NCBI GenBank assembly: GCA_038231295.1
Contig: JBBRLP010000012.1
Span: 5,220-69,219, forward strand
Direction: 5' to 3'
Length of the DNA: 64,000 nucleotides
Source: JANXLO01 sp038231295
Lineage (GTDB): Bacteria; Armatimonadota; Chthonomonadetes; Chthonomonadales; Chthonomonadaceae
The notes beneath the pieces are model-generated. The model was not told the DNA's origin and searched no databases. It saw nothing but the letters and a program-made list of their open reading frames with translations. Position 1 is the first letter of the stretch. Every line of letters starts with the position of its first letter. Position numbers and translations under genes: made by a program. This document shows positions 44,461-52,943 of this stretch, one piece after another.

Positions 44461-45908
44461 GGTGTCTTGACAGGCTCTGACGCACTGCTTACGGGCGCAA
44501 CGGTTTCCGGCGTGGCAGGCAGTTCTGCCGATACGGCCGTTGCCAGCGGCGCACTAGCAGTGATAGGGGCTTCCGTTGGCGTAAGCGGCTTGCCCGGCGG
44601 CAGAGGTGGCTGCCCGGTGGCGATGAGACGTGCGCCGCGCTGATAGGTCAGGTAGGCGATGACCCACTGAATCATAACGGAGATGCGGTTGCGAAAGCCG
44701 ATGAGGAACATGACGTGGACGCCGAGCCAGGCCAGCCATGCGATGAAGCCGGACATCCGAATCCCATTGGAATCGAGGACGGCGAAGGAGCGTCCAACCG
44801 TCGCGAGATTGCCCTTGTCGAAATAGGAGAAGGGGCCGGGAGCCTGCCTGCCCGCGATTCGCGCCTTGATCACCTTTGTCACGTAGCTGCCCGACTGAAT
44901 AGCGACCTGCGCGACTCCAGGGAGGGGCTTGCCGTCGTTTTCAGCATGGGCGGTGTCGCCGATCACGAAGACCTCCGGCAGACCGGGAACCGAGAGGTCG
45001 GGGTTCACCTTCACACGCCCACCCCGATCCGCCTCCGCGCCCAGCCAGTCGTGCGCCGGAGACGCTTTCACGCCTGCCGCCCAGATGACGTTCTTCGCGT
45101 AGATGCGCTCGCCATTGACGATGACGCCCTCCTCATCCACCTTCTCGACCTTGGCATGGTTATGGACCTCGACACCCATATTCTCCAGCGTCAACTGCGC
45201 TTTCCGCGAAAGTTCCTCCGGGAAGGTGGCGAGAATGCGCGGGCCGGCGTCCACCAGAAGGATGCGCGTGGACTGTGGATCAATGTGTCGGAAGTCGCGG
45301 GCCAGCGCCACGCGGGAAAGCTCCGCAATCGCGCCCGCCATCTCCACGCCCGTCGGCCCGCCCCCGACCAGAACGAAGGTCAGGTAGGCTTTGCGCCGCG
45401 CCACATCCAACTCCAGCTCCTGCAGATTGTGCGGATTCTGGAATTCGCTCTCCAGTTCGGCAGCCTCGAACGCTAGCAGGATGCTGCGGCGGATGTCGGT
45501 GGCCTGCGAGATCGTTTTGAGGCCCGGCGCGTGTTCCGCCCATTCGTCGTGTCCGAAATAGTTGTCCTGTGCGCCCGTAGCCAGGATAAGGTAGTCGTAA
45601 GGCAGGGAGAGGTCGTGCATCAGGACGCGCTTTTTTGCCGTGTCTACGCCCGTTACCTCTGCCATCACGACTTCCGCGTTTTTCTGGCTGGTCAGGACGC
45701 TGCGAATGGGATAGGCGATGTCCGCCGCCGAGAGTCCTGCCGTAGCTACCTGATAGAGTAGCGGCTGAAACAGATGGTGGTTGTTGCGGTCTATGAGCGT
45801 GACCCGGACGGGGGCATTGCGAAGCGCACGGGCGGCATTCAGACCCCCGAACCCACCCCCCACAATCACTACGTGCGGCACATTGTTTTCGGTCATATCA
45901 TCCGACAC
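44457..45908 (-). CDS. ndh: type II NADH:quinone oxidoreductase (NDH-2)
   Basis: A 483-residue flavoprotein with two dinucleotide folds: FAD site VVIVGGGFGGLNAARAL (N-terminus) and NADH site TFVLVGGGPTGVEMAG. The NDH-2 signatures HHLFQPLLYQVAT, FVIGDTAHAEND and VAIQSGSYV are present. The C-terminal helix GFIAWLAWLGVHVMFLIGFRNR anchors the enzyme to the membrane. It oxidises NADH and reduces quinone without pumping protons. A Pro/Ala/Thr tail of about 60 residues after the anchor is unusual. Operon with the HpnK-like gene. Confidence 0.92.
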   Translation of the reverse strand: MSDDMTENNVPHVVIVGGGFGGLNAARALRNAPVRVTLIDRNNHHLFQPLLYQVATAGLSAADIAYPIRSVLTSQKNAEVVMAEVTGVDTAKKRVLMHDLSLPYDYLILATGAQDNYFGHDEWAEHAPGLKTISQATDIRRSILLAFEAAELESEFQNPHNLQELELDVARRKAYLTFVLVGGGPTGVEMAGAIAELSRVALARDFRHIDPQSTRILLVDAGPRILATFPEELSRKAQLTLENMGVEVHNHAKVEKVDEEGVIVNGERIYAKNVIWAAGVKASPAHDWLGAEADRGGRVKVNPDLSVPGLPEVFVIGDTAHAENDGKPLPGVAQVAIQSGSYVTKVIKARIAGRQAPGPFSYFDKGNLATVGRSFAVLDSNGIRMSGFIAWLAWLGVHVMFLIGFRNRISVMIQWVIAYLTYQRGARLIATGQPPLPPGKPLTPTEAPITASAPLATAVSAELPATPETVAPVSSASEPVKTP

Positions 45909-46181
45909 GGTCTCACAGCCTTTCTGCGCTCACGGACGCGGCGCCTTCGCCCGGGGCCGTCCGCCCGCTTCCTCCAACGGCATCTCCGTCCGTTCTGCCA
46001 GCGAACTGCTTCTATTATACCGTTTGACAAGCGTTCTGAAGATGCAGACGGCAGCAACGGCTTTCTTGAACGCCGTCAATAGAACACCGCCCGGAAGCGT
46101 TTTAGTTCCAGGCGGATGGTTACTCGTTTGACGCTCAGGAGGAAAGGAAGCCTCTTGAACCGTTACAGGCTCCTGAGATTA
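45909..46181. other. 273-base intergenic region upstream of ndh
   Basis: A perfect -10 box (TATAAT on the minus strand, 46019-46014) lies about 105 bases before the ndh start, but no good -35 matches it. Nothing else is recognised. Confidence 0.35.
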
Positions 46182-46733
46182 TCAGGGAACTGTCTCTGGT
46201 GTGAGGATTTTCTCGAACATTCTGCCGTGCCAGTCGCCCACGGCAAACTCGCCTTGACACGCAAACCCTGCGCCCTCGTAGTAAGCGGGCAATTTGGGGT
46301 TTTCCGCGAAACAGTCCAACCTGAGCCGCGACACGCCCTGCCGAAGGGCATACTGCGCCGCCTGCTCCAGCAGCAGATGCCCGATCTTTGCGCCCCTTAC
46401 ACTCGGCACGGTAGCGAAGGGCTGAACATAGGCGGCGGCTTCCTCTCTGCCGTGCCAGCAGTAGGGCGGCGGCGCACAGTTCACGACAAGTACGCCCACC
46501 AGTCTGCCTTCTTTCATCGCCACGAACACTACATCGTCTTCCAGATGCTTTCGGAAGCGTTCTACAAGCGTGGGCAACTGCGAAAAGGGCGTGATTCCCC
46601 ACTGCTTCACGTTTCCCTCTGCCACCATCCCGGCAAGCGCTTCATCAAAGACAGTCAGGACCGCGTCAAGGTCTTCTGGCGCAGCCGGGACGATGTGAAT
46701 ATTTCCAGCACGTGTTTGAATCTGCTCGTTCAA
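46182..46733 (-). CDS. GNAT family N-acetyltransferase
   Basis: About 183 residues in a single GNAT fold: NIHIVPAAPEDLDAVLTVFDE, the strand DDVVFVAMKEGRLVGVLVVN, the acetyl-CoA loop PSVRGAKIGHLLLEQAAQYA, and YYEGAGFACQGEF. The TTG at 46733, preceded by GGGAGA, is the best start, and an upstream TTG at 46799 lacks a ribosome site. It follows the dioxygenase gene closely on the same strand. Substrate unknown. Confidence 0.75.
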   Translation of the reverse strand: MNEQIQTRAGNIHIVPAAPEDLDAVLTVFDEALAGMVAEGNVKQWGITPFSQLPTLVERFRKHLEDDVVFVAMKEGRLVGVLVVNCAPPPYCWHGREEAAAYVQPFATVPSVRGAKIGHLLLEQAAQYALRQGVSRLRLDCFAENPKLPAYYEGAGFACQGEFAVGDWHGRMFEKILTPETVP

Positions 46734-46801
46734 GGCATCTCCCTGGTTGAGTAGCGATAGCAACAATCCTATCGCTTCTGCACACGCCTCGCCGTTCAAG
46801 A

Positions 46802-47758
46802 TCAGCCGAGCGGTTTCAGGTTGGCGACGATGGCGGCGCGGCGTGGCTCCAGGAAGGGCGGCAGGACAACCTGTTGGCCGAGTGTGGCGGCGTTCTCGTC
46901 GGCAGCGAAGCCGGGGCCGTCCGTCGCGATCTCGAACAGGATGCCGCCCGGTTCACGGAAATAGAGACTGCGGAAGTAGAACCGATCTACTTCCCCGCTG
47001 TTCGGGATGTGGAGGCTGTTCAGGCGCTCCGTCCAGCCGTGGTATTCCGCTTCGGTGGGGGTGCGGAATGCGACGTGGTGGACGCCTCCCGCGCCCGGTC
47101 GCGCCGCAGGCAGGTCAGGCTGAACGGCCACGTGCAGTTCCGTATGCGGCCCGTCGCCCTCGCCCATGGCGTAGACGAAGATAGTATGCTGTGGGTTGTC
47201 CGGGTGCGGGTACTCGCGGACGGGACTCATATTCAGGACTTGCGTCAGAACGGTGTCCGTGCGTTTCAATGCCGGGACGCTCATTAGGATCGGCCCCAGG
47301 CCGCGAATCTGATGCTCGGCGGGAACCGGACTGCGCTCCCAGGCTTTCGGCGTATCGCCCGCGCCGCCATCATCCACCAGCGAGAGCCGCTGCCCCTCCC
47401 TATCCTCAAAATCCAGCGTCAGACGCCCATCGCGCTCCGTGACCCTGCCGGCCTCCACGCCGCTAGCCCGCAGATGCGTTTCCCACCATGCCAGCGCCAC
47501 ACTGCCCTGAACACGCAGCGACGTGCGCGTGATGCTGTGCGTCCCGCGCTGTTCAGGTGGCACCGGCCAGTCGAAAAACGTTATATCCGTGCCTGGACTG
47601 CCTGCGGCATCGGCATAGAACAGGTGGTAAGCGGACACATCGTCCTGATTGACGGTACGCTTTACCAGACGCATTCCCAGCACCTGCGTATAGAAGCGGT
47701 AGTTCTCGCGGATATCCGCAGAGACCGCCGTCAAGTGGTGGATACCGGTAAGCTGCAT
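46802..47758 (-). CDS. ring-cleaving dioxygenase-like VOC protein (MhqO-type)
   Basis: A 318-residue protein with two glyoxalase/bleomycin-resistance (VOC) modules: QLTGIHHLTAVSADIREN with His ligand near the N-terminus, and in the second half GAGGVHHVAFRTP (His) and LYFREPGGILFEIATDGPG (Glu ligand). The layout and length match MhqA/MhqO-type hydroquinone-specific dioxygenases, which detoxify quinols. A mononuclear metal is predicted. It lies 14 bases downstream of a GH42-like gene stop. Substrate is inferred from family. Confidence 0.82.
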   Translation of the reverse strand: MQLTGIHHLTAVSADIRENYRFYTQVLGMRLVKRTVNQDDVSAYHLFYADAAGSPGTDITFFDWPVPPEQRGTHSITRTSLRVQGSVALAWWETHLRASGVEAGRVTERDGRLTLDFEDREGQRLSLVDDGGAGDTPKAWERSPVPAEHQIRGLGPILMSVPALKRTDTVLTQVLNMSPVREYPHPDNPQHTIFVYAMGEGDGPHTELHVAVQPDLPAARPGAGGVHHVAFRTPTEAEYHGWTERLNSLHIPNSGEVDRFYFRSLYFREPGGILFEIATDGPGFAADENAATLGQQVVLPPFLEPRRAAIVANLKPLG

Positions 47759-47772
47759 CGAAGTTTTCCTTT

Positions 47773-50025
47773 TCAGTCGAAGGTGAGAACAATCGCCTCG
47801 TTGCGGGGCCAGACGAACGGGAAGCGGTCGCCGTTGCCGAGCGCCTGCCCTTTGCGTTCGTCGCGGACATTGCGGACGGGCCTGGCGAACTTCAGCGTGA
47901 CATTGGCGGAGTTGGTTTTCAGCCCGACCGCGTTGCCGCCGCCCACCTCCGAACCGACCGTTTCCGGGTTGGCGCAGAGGAACAGGATTTTCCTGCCGTC
48001 CGGCCTGCGGAAATAGGTGATTTCGTACCCGAACACGCCGTCATCGGCCCCTTCAATCTCTACCCAGCGTTTTGCGCCGGTCGCCTCAAGCGGGTTCATA
48101 AAAGTCTGCCGATGCTTTGCCGCCTCGTGGCCTGCCACACGGTAGGCATTGTACCACTGTGGGGAGAGATTCATCAGGAGGGCGGTTCCCTTTCCCACGC
48201 GATGCACGTTCCCGGTCGGCAGGGCGCGTACCGCTTTGTGGAAGCCGGTCGGGTCTTTGAGGCAGGTGTTGGCATTGGTCAGCAGTTCGGTGTAGGTCTT
48301 CCAGCCGTAGTTCGCATCCTGGTCAGTCTCGCACCACAGGCGCGTCCCGAATACGTCGCCTGCCTTCATTCCCGGATCGTGCTTCACCCCGAACAGCGCA
48401 TCCAACGCCCCGCCATTCGGTCGTCCTTTCCCATGCTGATCCCAAACTCCCGGCAGATAGTCCGCGATAACCGTGCCGCCGCCTTTGCAGAACGCCTCAA
48501 TCGCCTTCGCTTCGGTATCCGAGAGACAGAGGCAGGCGGGCAGGATGAGCGTCCGGTACTCCGCCGGAATCCCGTTCTGAATCACATCCACGTAACTCAG
48601 GAAGTTGTATTGAAGGCCGGAATCGCGCAGCATATTCTCCCACGCCTGCCGCACCAGATGCGACCCGCCAAGCCGATGATCGCCGTCACGGTTGATCCAG
48701 GTCCTCCCGTGCGCCTCGGCGTCCAGAATCCAGCCGAGTTGAATGGAGGGGTGGCTGTAGTAGAGGGCGATGCCATCGTGCATCCACTCCGCGCCTTCCA
48801 GCAGAGGCCCGATCTTCTTGCCTGCCGCCAGCAGGTGCGGGGTGAGTGTCTCGTGCCAGGGGCGGGGTGTCTGGCCGTCGAACCAGTTCTCCACCCAGCC
48901 GATATGCCCCCGGTTGCCGTGCGCCAGATAGTACCATATCTGCCAGATGTCGTCCTCAACCGACTGGTGGAAGTGGCTGGTGACGGCGGGAACGGCGTTG
49001 TGGGGATTGAAGGAGCGGATGATAGCCTGTGAGGAGCCGAGGTTGTACGCCTCGATATACTGGATTTTCCGCATCAGGCGGGCGTAGTCGTAGCCGCCGA
49101 AGGCGTTCGGAGCCTGCCCCCCGACGAAACCGCAGGGCGTCGCGGGGTCTACGGTATTCGCATACTCCACGAGGTCACCGAGGAAATTGCACCAGACGGA
49201 GTCGTTGAACGTCCACTGATCCATAAGCGGGCTGGCGTCGAACTCCCGCACCGACCAGTCCGCAAGATGGGGCCGAATGGCTTCGTAGGTGATCCACTGC
49301 GTCCTTACCGGAGCCGCGTTGGAGCCGTAAATCTCGCGCAGCCAGGTCTTGTAAGCGGTGGGATCGTCCGTTACGCACCACATCGTCGGATGCACGAAAT
49401 GGCCCCAGGAGAGTTCATCATCCAGGGCGTAGGCGGCGCGGTAGGGAGAGGCTTTGACCTGCGAGACATTGTTACGGATTAGGTCGAACAACTTCTGTTT
49501 CAGCGCAGCGTTGACCGGGACAGCGCGGACGCCGCTGCCGTGCAGTTCCGCGAGATGCGGCTTCTGCTTACCGCCATCCCACAGGTGCAGACTGCCCTTG
49601 CCCGCCGTGTGATCCACATAGAAGCGCAGCGCGTTGCGGTTGATCCAATCGAGTTTGCCGGGAGGCGAGTCGGGTGCGCCGCCGTTGCCGTCCAGAAACG
49701 CGCCGTTATATCCATGAGCGCGGCTCCACAGCCCAGAGGCTTCGGTGTAGCCGATATTCCACTGGTACGTCCAGGGCATATATATCCAGCCGGGATAGGC
49801 TTTGGCCAGCCACGCCTTCTCCTGCTTGACCCGTCGGAAGTCCGGGGAGGTCCGCACATACAGCGTATAGGGATCGCTGGCAATCGGCTGGGCTGCAAGG
49901 GACTGCGCTGCAATCGCCCCGCTGCTTCGCAGAGCCGCGCCGAAAGCCCACGCCGCCCCCGACAGCCGAACCACCAACTCCCGCCGTCCCAGAGATGTTT
50001 TCGGGGAATTGCCGGGTTTATTCAT
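47773..50025 (-). CDS. Tat-exported glycoside-hydrolase-like protein with GH42-type trimerisation domain
   Basis: A 750-residue protein from the ATG at 50025. Twin-arginine signal (LGRRELVVRLSGAAWAFGAA). A TIM-barrel-like N-terminal half has YRAAYALDDELSWGHFVHP, where DDE may hold an acid, and HFHQSVEDDIWQIWYYLAHG. Then comes a domain like the GH42 beta-galactosidase trimerisation domain (ILPACLCLSDTEAKAIEAF, GGGTVIADYLPGVWDQHG) and a C-terminal beta-sandwich. I infer an exported glycosidase-like enzyme of uncertain substrate. The gene is in a run of secreted hydrolases. Confidence 0.65.
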   Translation of the reverse strand: MNKPGNSPKTSLGRRELVVRLSGAAWAFGAALRSSGAIAAQSLAAQPIASDPYTLYVRTSPDFRRVKQEKAWLAKAYPGWIYMPWTYQWNIGYTEASGLWSRAHGYNGAFLDGNGGAPDSPPGKLDWINRNALRFYVDHTAGKGSLHLWDGGKQKPHLAELHGSGVRAVPVNAALKQKLFDLIRNNVSQVKASPYRAAYALDDELSWGHFVHPTMWCVTDDPTAYKTWLREIYGSNAAPVRTQWITYEAIRPHLADWSVREFDASPLMDQWTFNDSVWCNFLGDLVEYANTVDPATPCGFVGGQAPNAFGGYDYARLMRKIQYIEAYNLGSSQAIIRSFNPHNAVPAVTSHFHQSVEDDIWQIWYYLAHGNRGHIGWVENWFDGQTPRPWHETLTPHLLAAGKKIGPLLEGAEWMHDGIALYYSHPSIQLGWILDAEAHGRTWINRDGDHRLGGSHLVRQAWENMLRDSGLQYNFLSYVDVIQNGIPAEYRTLILPACLCLSDTEAKAIEAFCKGGGTVIADYLPGVWDQHGKGRPNGGALDALFGVKHDPGMKAGDVFGTRLWCETDQDANYGWKTYTELLTNANTCLKDPTGFHKAVRALPTGNVHRVGKGTALLMNLSPQWYNAYRVAGHEAAKHRQTFMNPLEATGAKRWVEIEGADDGVFGYEITYFRRPDGRKILFLCANPETVGSEVGGGNAVGLKTNSANVTLKFARPVRNVRDERKGQALGNGDRFPFVWPRNEAIVLTFD

Positions 50026-50118
50026 AGCCTGTTCCGTCCTTTGCGTCTTTGCGAGGAGCGTTCCCGATATGCCGAAAGGCATTACCGTTGATTCGCCAAC
50101 TGCTGGGGTTCAGGAATC

Positions 50119-51162
50119 TCATGGAGTGGGTTTGAGCCAGCGGTCAAACCAGGCGTAGAGCGCCTTGTAGTGTTCTGCGGTGACGGCATGACCGGAGTGT
50201 TCGGCGATAATCATCTGGAGGTGATCGGCGGCGTGAGCATGGTCATAGGCTTTCTCGATAACTGCGTAGGCTTCGCGTGTGCCTTCTAGGGGAGCGACCG
50301 GGTCGGAATCGCCACCCAGAATGAGCAGCGGGCGCGGGGCCATCGCGCCCAGAATATCCTGACAGTCGTATCGGCTCGGAATGCCGGGCAGCCAGTGTTC
50401 CCAGGCCGTCGCCACCACCTTCGGCGTGATCTCTGTCTCGCCCATATCCTTGCGAACGGCGTCGAACGCGCCCTGAAGATTGCGGACGCGCTGCCCATAG
50501 CCCTCATGCGCCAACTGCCAACGCCACGAACAGACCGAGATGCACGGCACGGCGACCTTGACACGCGGGTCGGCGCTGACCATCCACGTAGTATGGCCTC
50601 CGAGCGAGATTCCCATCACGCCCAGGCGGTTTTTGTCCACGTCCGAGCGTGTCTGCAAGTAGTCCAGCACCCGCCACGTATCCCAGACCGTGTCCCAGAG
50701 ATAGGGATGCTCCTTGCCGGTGCGGAACGACTCGATCATCGCCTGCGAGAGGTTCCCCGTCCGGTCGCCGTGATACCGGGCGTCCACGGCCACCCCGACG
50801 AATCCCCGCCGTGCGAACTCTTTCAGCGATCCGGTGAAATCCTCTTTGCGCCCTCCGAGGCCGTGCAGACAGACCACTGCCGGACGACGCGAACCCTCTC
50901 CCGGCTTGCTGACGATCAGCACTGGAACGCGCACCCCCGCTTCGCTTGCGACCGTCACCTTCTCGACGCGCAACCCCTCCTGCATCTCCTCGGAAACCAC
51001 AATAGGCGCGAGAGGCACGTGTGGCCGCTCGAAACTTTTGCGGAAGGCGGCGAGAAGTTTTGCGCTGTTGGGGGCCGCGTGTCGCGAATCGGCCTGGCAC
51101 GGACGGAAAGCCGCTGTCAGCGCAAGAATCAGCAAAAGAGGCAGACGAAAGACGTTTTTCAT
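50119..51162 (-). CDS. secreted alpha/beta hydrolase (dienelactone hydrolase / acetyl esterase-like)
   Basis: A 347-residue exported protein from the ATG at 51162, with signal peptide MKNVFRLPLLLILALTAAFR. The hydrolase fold has VVCLHGLGGRKEDF (oxyanion region), nucleophile motif GVMGISLGGHTTW, Asp in LILGGDSDPVAPLEGT and His in AEHSGHAVTAEHYKAL, a full triad. Similar proteins include acetylxylan esterase-like and abhydrolase_7 family enzymes. Ester of a sugar or plant polymer is likely from context but not shown. Confidence 0.75.
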   Translation of the reverse strand: MKNVFRLPLLLILALTAAFRPCQADSRHAAPNSAKLLAAFRKSFERPHVPLAPIVVSEEMQEGLRVEKVTVASEAGVRVPVLIVSKPGEGSRRPAVVCLHGLGGRKEDFTGSLKEFARRGFVGVAVDARYHGDRTGNLSQAMIESFRTGKEHPYLWDTVWDTWRVLDYLQTRSDVDKNRLGVMGISLGGHTTWMVSADPRVKVAVPCISVCSWRWQLAHEGYGQRVRNLQGAFDAVRKDMGETEITPKVVATAWEHWLPGIPSRYDCQDILGAMAPRPLLILGGDSDPVAPLEGTREAYAVIEKAYDHAHAADHLQMIIAEHSGHAVTAEHYKALYAWFDRWLKPTP

Positions 51163-51256
51163 GCGGCTACTTTCCGCCTCCACGCCCCCGAATCCTCCCA
51201 ACAAAAAAGCGCCTTCGCGAGAAGAGCACTTGTGTAGAGTGGTCTGTTATCAGGGC

Positions 51257-51285
51257 TTGCGCTCGGTAACGGAAATGAGTATAGT
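51257..51285 (+). promoter_or_regulatory. predicted promoter of the 38-residue ORF
   Basis: TTGCGC at 51257-51262 and TATAGT at 51280-51285 with a 17-base spacer. Start point near 51292, giving a leader of about 86 bases that begins with the hairpin at 51308-51338. Confidence 0.45.
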
Positions 51286-51307
51286 AGAAATGCCTGAAGC
51301 GAAAAAA

Positions 51308-51338
51308 GACCGCAGGATGCAGCGAACATCCTGCGGTC
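51308..51338 (-). terminator. 12-bp perfect hairpin, Rho-independent terminator on the minus strand and leader hairpin on the plus
   Basis: GACCGCAGGATG and CATCCTGCGGTC pair exactly around a 7-base loop. On the minus strand it is followed by TTTTTTC, a textbook terminator. On the plus strand it lies in the leader of the small ORF, between its promoter and ribosome site. Confidence 0.75.
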
Positions 51339-51377
51339 TGAAACGAAGCGGGCAATAAAACAGAAAGGAGAACGGAA

Positions 51378-51494
51378 ATGGCAAACACGTGTCATCTCCT
51401 GGGCCTTGCGTGCTACACGCTCGGGTCTGCGTATTACGGCGTTCAGCTGTGGCTGATCGTTCGTAAGTTGCGGAACAAGTCGCAAGACTTATAA
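51378..51494 (+). CDS. 38-residue membrane peptide, type I toxin-like (candidate)
   Basis: A short gene with a strong AAAGGAG seven bases before ATG. The product begins MANTCHLLGLACYTLG, continues SAYYGVQLWLIVRK and ends LRNKSQDL: one hydrophobic helix with a basic end, the build of type I toxins and holin-like peptides. It has its own predicted promoter, a leader hairpin and a terminator-like stem after the stop (about 51505-51545). A minus-strand transcript is predicted across the entire gene. No family match is claimed. Confidence 0.45.
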   Translation: MANTCHLLGLACYTLGSAYYGVQLWLIVRKLRNKSQDL

Positions 51495-51504
51495 GCCCGT
51501 AGGC

Positions 51505-51545
51505 CGGTCGCCTCGTTCGGAGCCACTAACTCTGGACGGGGCGGC
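51505..51545 (+). terminator. possible terminator of the 38-residue ORF
   Basis: GCCTCGTTC pairs with GGACGGGGC over nine bases (with U-G pairs), extended outward by a few more pairs, and is followed by a weak T-rich stretch CTCTTTT. Confidence 0.35.
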
Positions 51546-51599
51546 TTCTCCAATCTCTTTTAGCCTGTCAGACATCCTGACGTGCAGGACATCAAACTT

Positions 51600-51629
51600 A
51601 TTGTAACACAATCGGTCTCGTTTGTGCAA
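51600..51629 (-). promoter_or_regulatory. predicted minus-strand promoter for an antisense RNA
   Basis: On the minus strand, TTGCAC (51629-51624), 18-base spacer, TACAAT (51605-51600). A transcript from about 51592 would run through the small ORF and stop at the hairpin 51338-51308, about 290 bases. The -35 is weak, so this is tentative. Confidence 0.35.
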
Positions 51630-51736
51630 GCGAAGCTACCGGGGCAACGCAGGCGTTTTTGCGCTCACTGTCCTTACCAAAGCCTTCTCGCCTCCCAATC
51701 GGCTGACCGCGTATTGCCGACACGGACAGCGGCATT

Positions 51737-52933
51737 CTAGAGATGAACGCGGTAGAGGTGAACGTCGTAAGGGCGGAAGGTATCGGTGAACTGCCCGTTA
51801 TGGAGAGACAGGGAGCGGGATTCGCCCAGCGCTTCCACGGTTGCGTTTGCGGGAAGGCCGGGAAAGGTGAACGTTCCGGTCGTCGCGCCGTTGCGCATTC
51901 CCACCGCGAACACGTAGAGGTCCCGTCCCTGCCGCTTCACCATCAGATCAATAGGGGTTTCGGGCGAGGAAGACTTGACAGCAGCGACTTTTTCGAGGGT
52001 CGGGCTGTTGAGGACAGGAGCGAGAGTCTGAATCTGGCGGTTGAGTGCGGTGACCTCTGCCAGCATCGGCGGGTTGTCCAGCAGGGCGTGTTCGTTGAAG
52101 GCCGGTTTGAACTGATGCACGAAGTAGATCAGCCCTTTGGAACCGTGAATCAGCGCCATCCAGACCTCTGCGCGGACCTGATGCGGCGTGGCTTTGCGGT
52201 CACTGCCGATCTGCGTACACTCGATGCAGTTCCATATCGGTTTCTTGCCTGCCGTCCATTTTGTCAGACGGTCTATGCCTTTCGGAACATACCAGAGGAA
52301 GTTTTCGCTGTCTTTCCGTTCCAGCCCAGCAACGGGGTAGACATCGAACGAGACCAGATCGCCGCCGTTGACATAGGTGGCGTAGTCGTCCAGTTTCGCG
52401 CCCTCCCCGCGCCCTATCCAGTCGTCGTTCGCGACGCCCTGCCCAAGATTCAGCAGGATAGGCCGGGTGGGGTCGGCGGCGCGAAGGCGGGCGTAATCCC
52501 CAACAATCTTTGCCGGAGGGATACAGGGGCCATAACTCTGTTTGCCGGTGGCGGGATCGGTGATGGATTGGGCATTGTCCGGCTCGTCGCCGTGCATCCA
52601 GCCCACAATCGTCGGGTCGTCGCGATGCGCCAGCCCGACCGCGTTCTGGGCGCAGATGACCGGCATTCCCGCCGCTTTGAGGGCCTTGAGTTGCGCTTCC
52701 GTCGGGCCTTCCCACAGGGCAATATAGAGGTTGAAGCCTGCCGCCTTGTAGCGGGCTGCGTTTTCGGGCGATTGCAGCCAGACGGCGATGGGAAACGAGT
52801 TCGCGTTTCGGGCAGGCCCATGCGACCATTGTGCATAGGGGGAGGGCCTCTCATTTCCCCGCTGCCCGTTGAGCGTTCGCGGCAGGCTCAGGAGCAGGGC
52901 GAGGGCGAAAATGGCATAGAGAGCGGACTTCAT
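51737..52933 (-). CDS. secreted TIM-barrel glycoside-hydrolase-like protein
   Basis: A 398-residue protein with signal peptide MKSALYAIFALALLLSLPRT and ribosome site AAGGAGAG. The middle has barrel-like segments: FPIAVWLQSPENAARYKAAG, VGWMHGDEPDN with a possible catalytic DE, LVSFDVYPVAG, KPIWNCIECTQIG, and ALIHGSKGLIYFVHQF. The C-terminus is a short beta-sandwich. This build appears in uncharacterised proteins near the GH42/GH39 clan, but I cannot assign a family or substrate. Directly downstream of galT by 10 bases, so one operon. Confidence 0.65.
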   Translation of the reverse strand: MKSALYAIFALALLLSLPRTLNGQRGNERPSPYAQWSHGPARNANSFPIAVWLQSPENAARYKAAGFNLYIALWEGPTEAQLKALKAAGMPVICAQNAVGLAHRDDPTIVGWMHGDEPDNAQSITDPATGKQSYGPCIPPAKIVGDYARLRAADPTRPILLNLGQGVANDDWIGRGEGAKLDDYATYVNGGDLVSFDVYPVAGLERKDSENFLWYVPKGIDRLTKWTAGKKPIWNCIECTQIGSDRKATPHQVRAEVWMALIHGSKGLIYFVHQFKPAFNEHALLDNPPMLAEVTALNRQIQTLAPVLNSPTLEKVAAVKSSSPETPIDLMVKRQGRDLYVFAVGMRNGATTGTFTFPGLPANATVEALGESRSLSLHNGQFTDTFRPYDVHLYRVHL

Positions 52934-52943
52934 CGGTCTCTCC

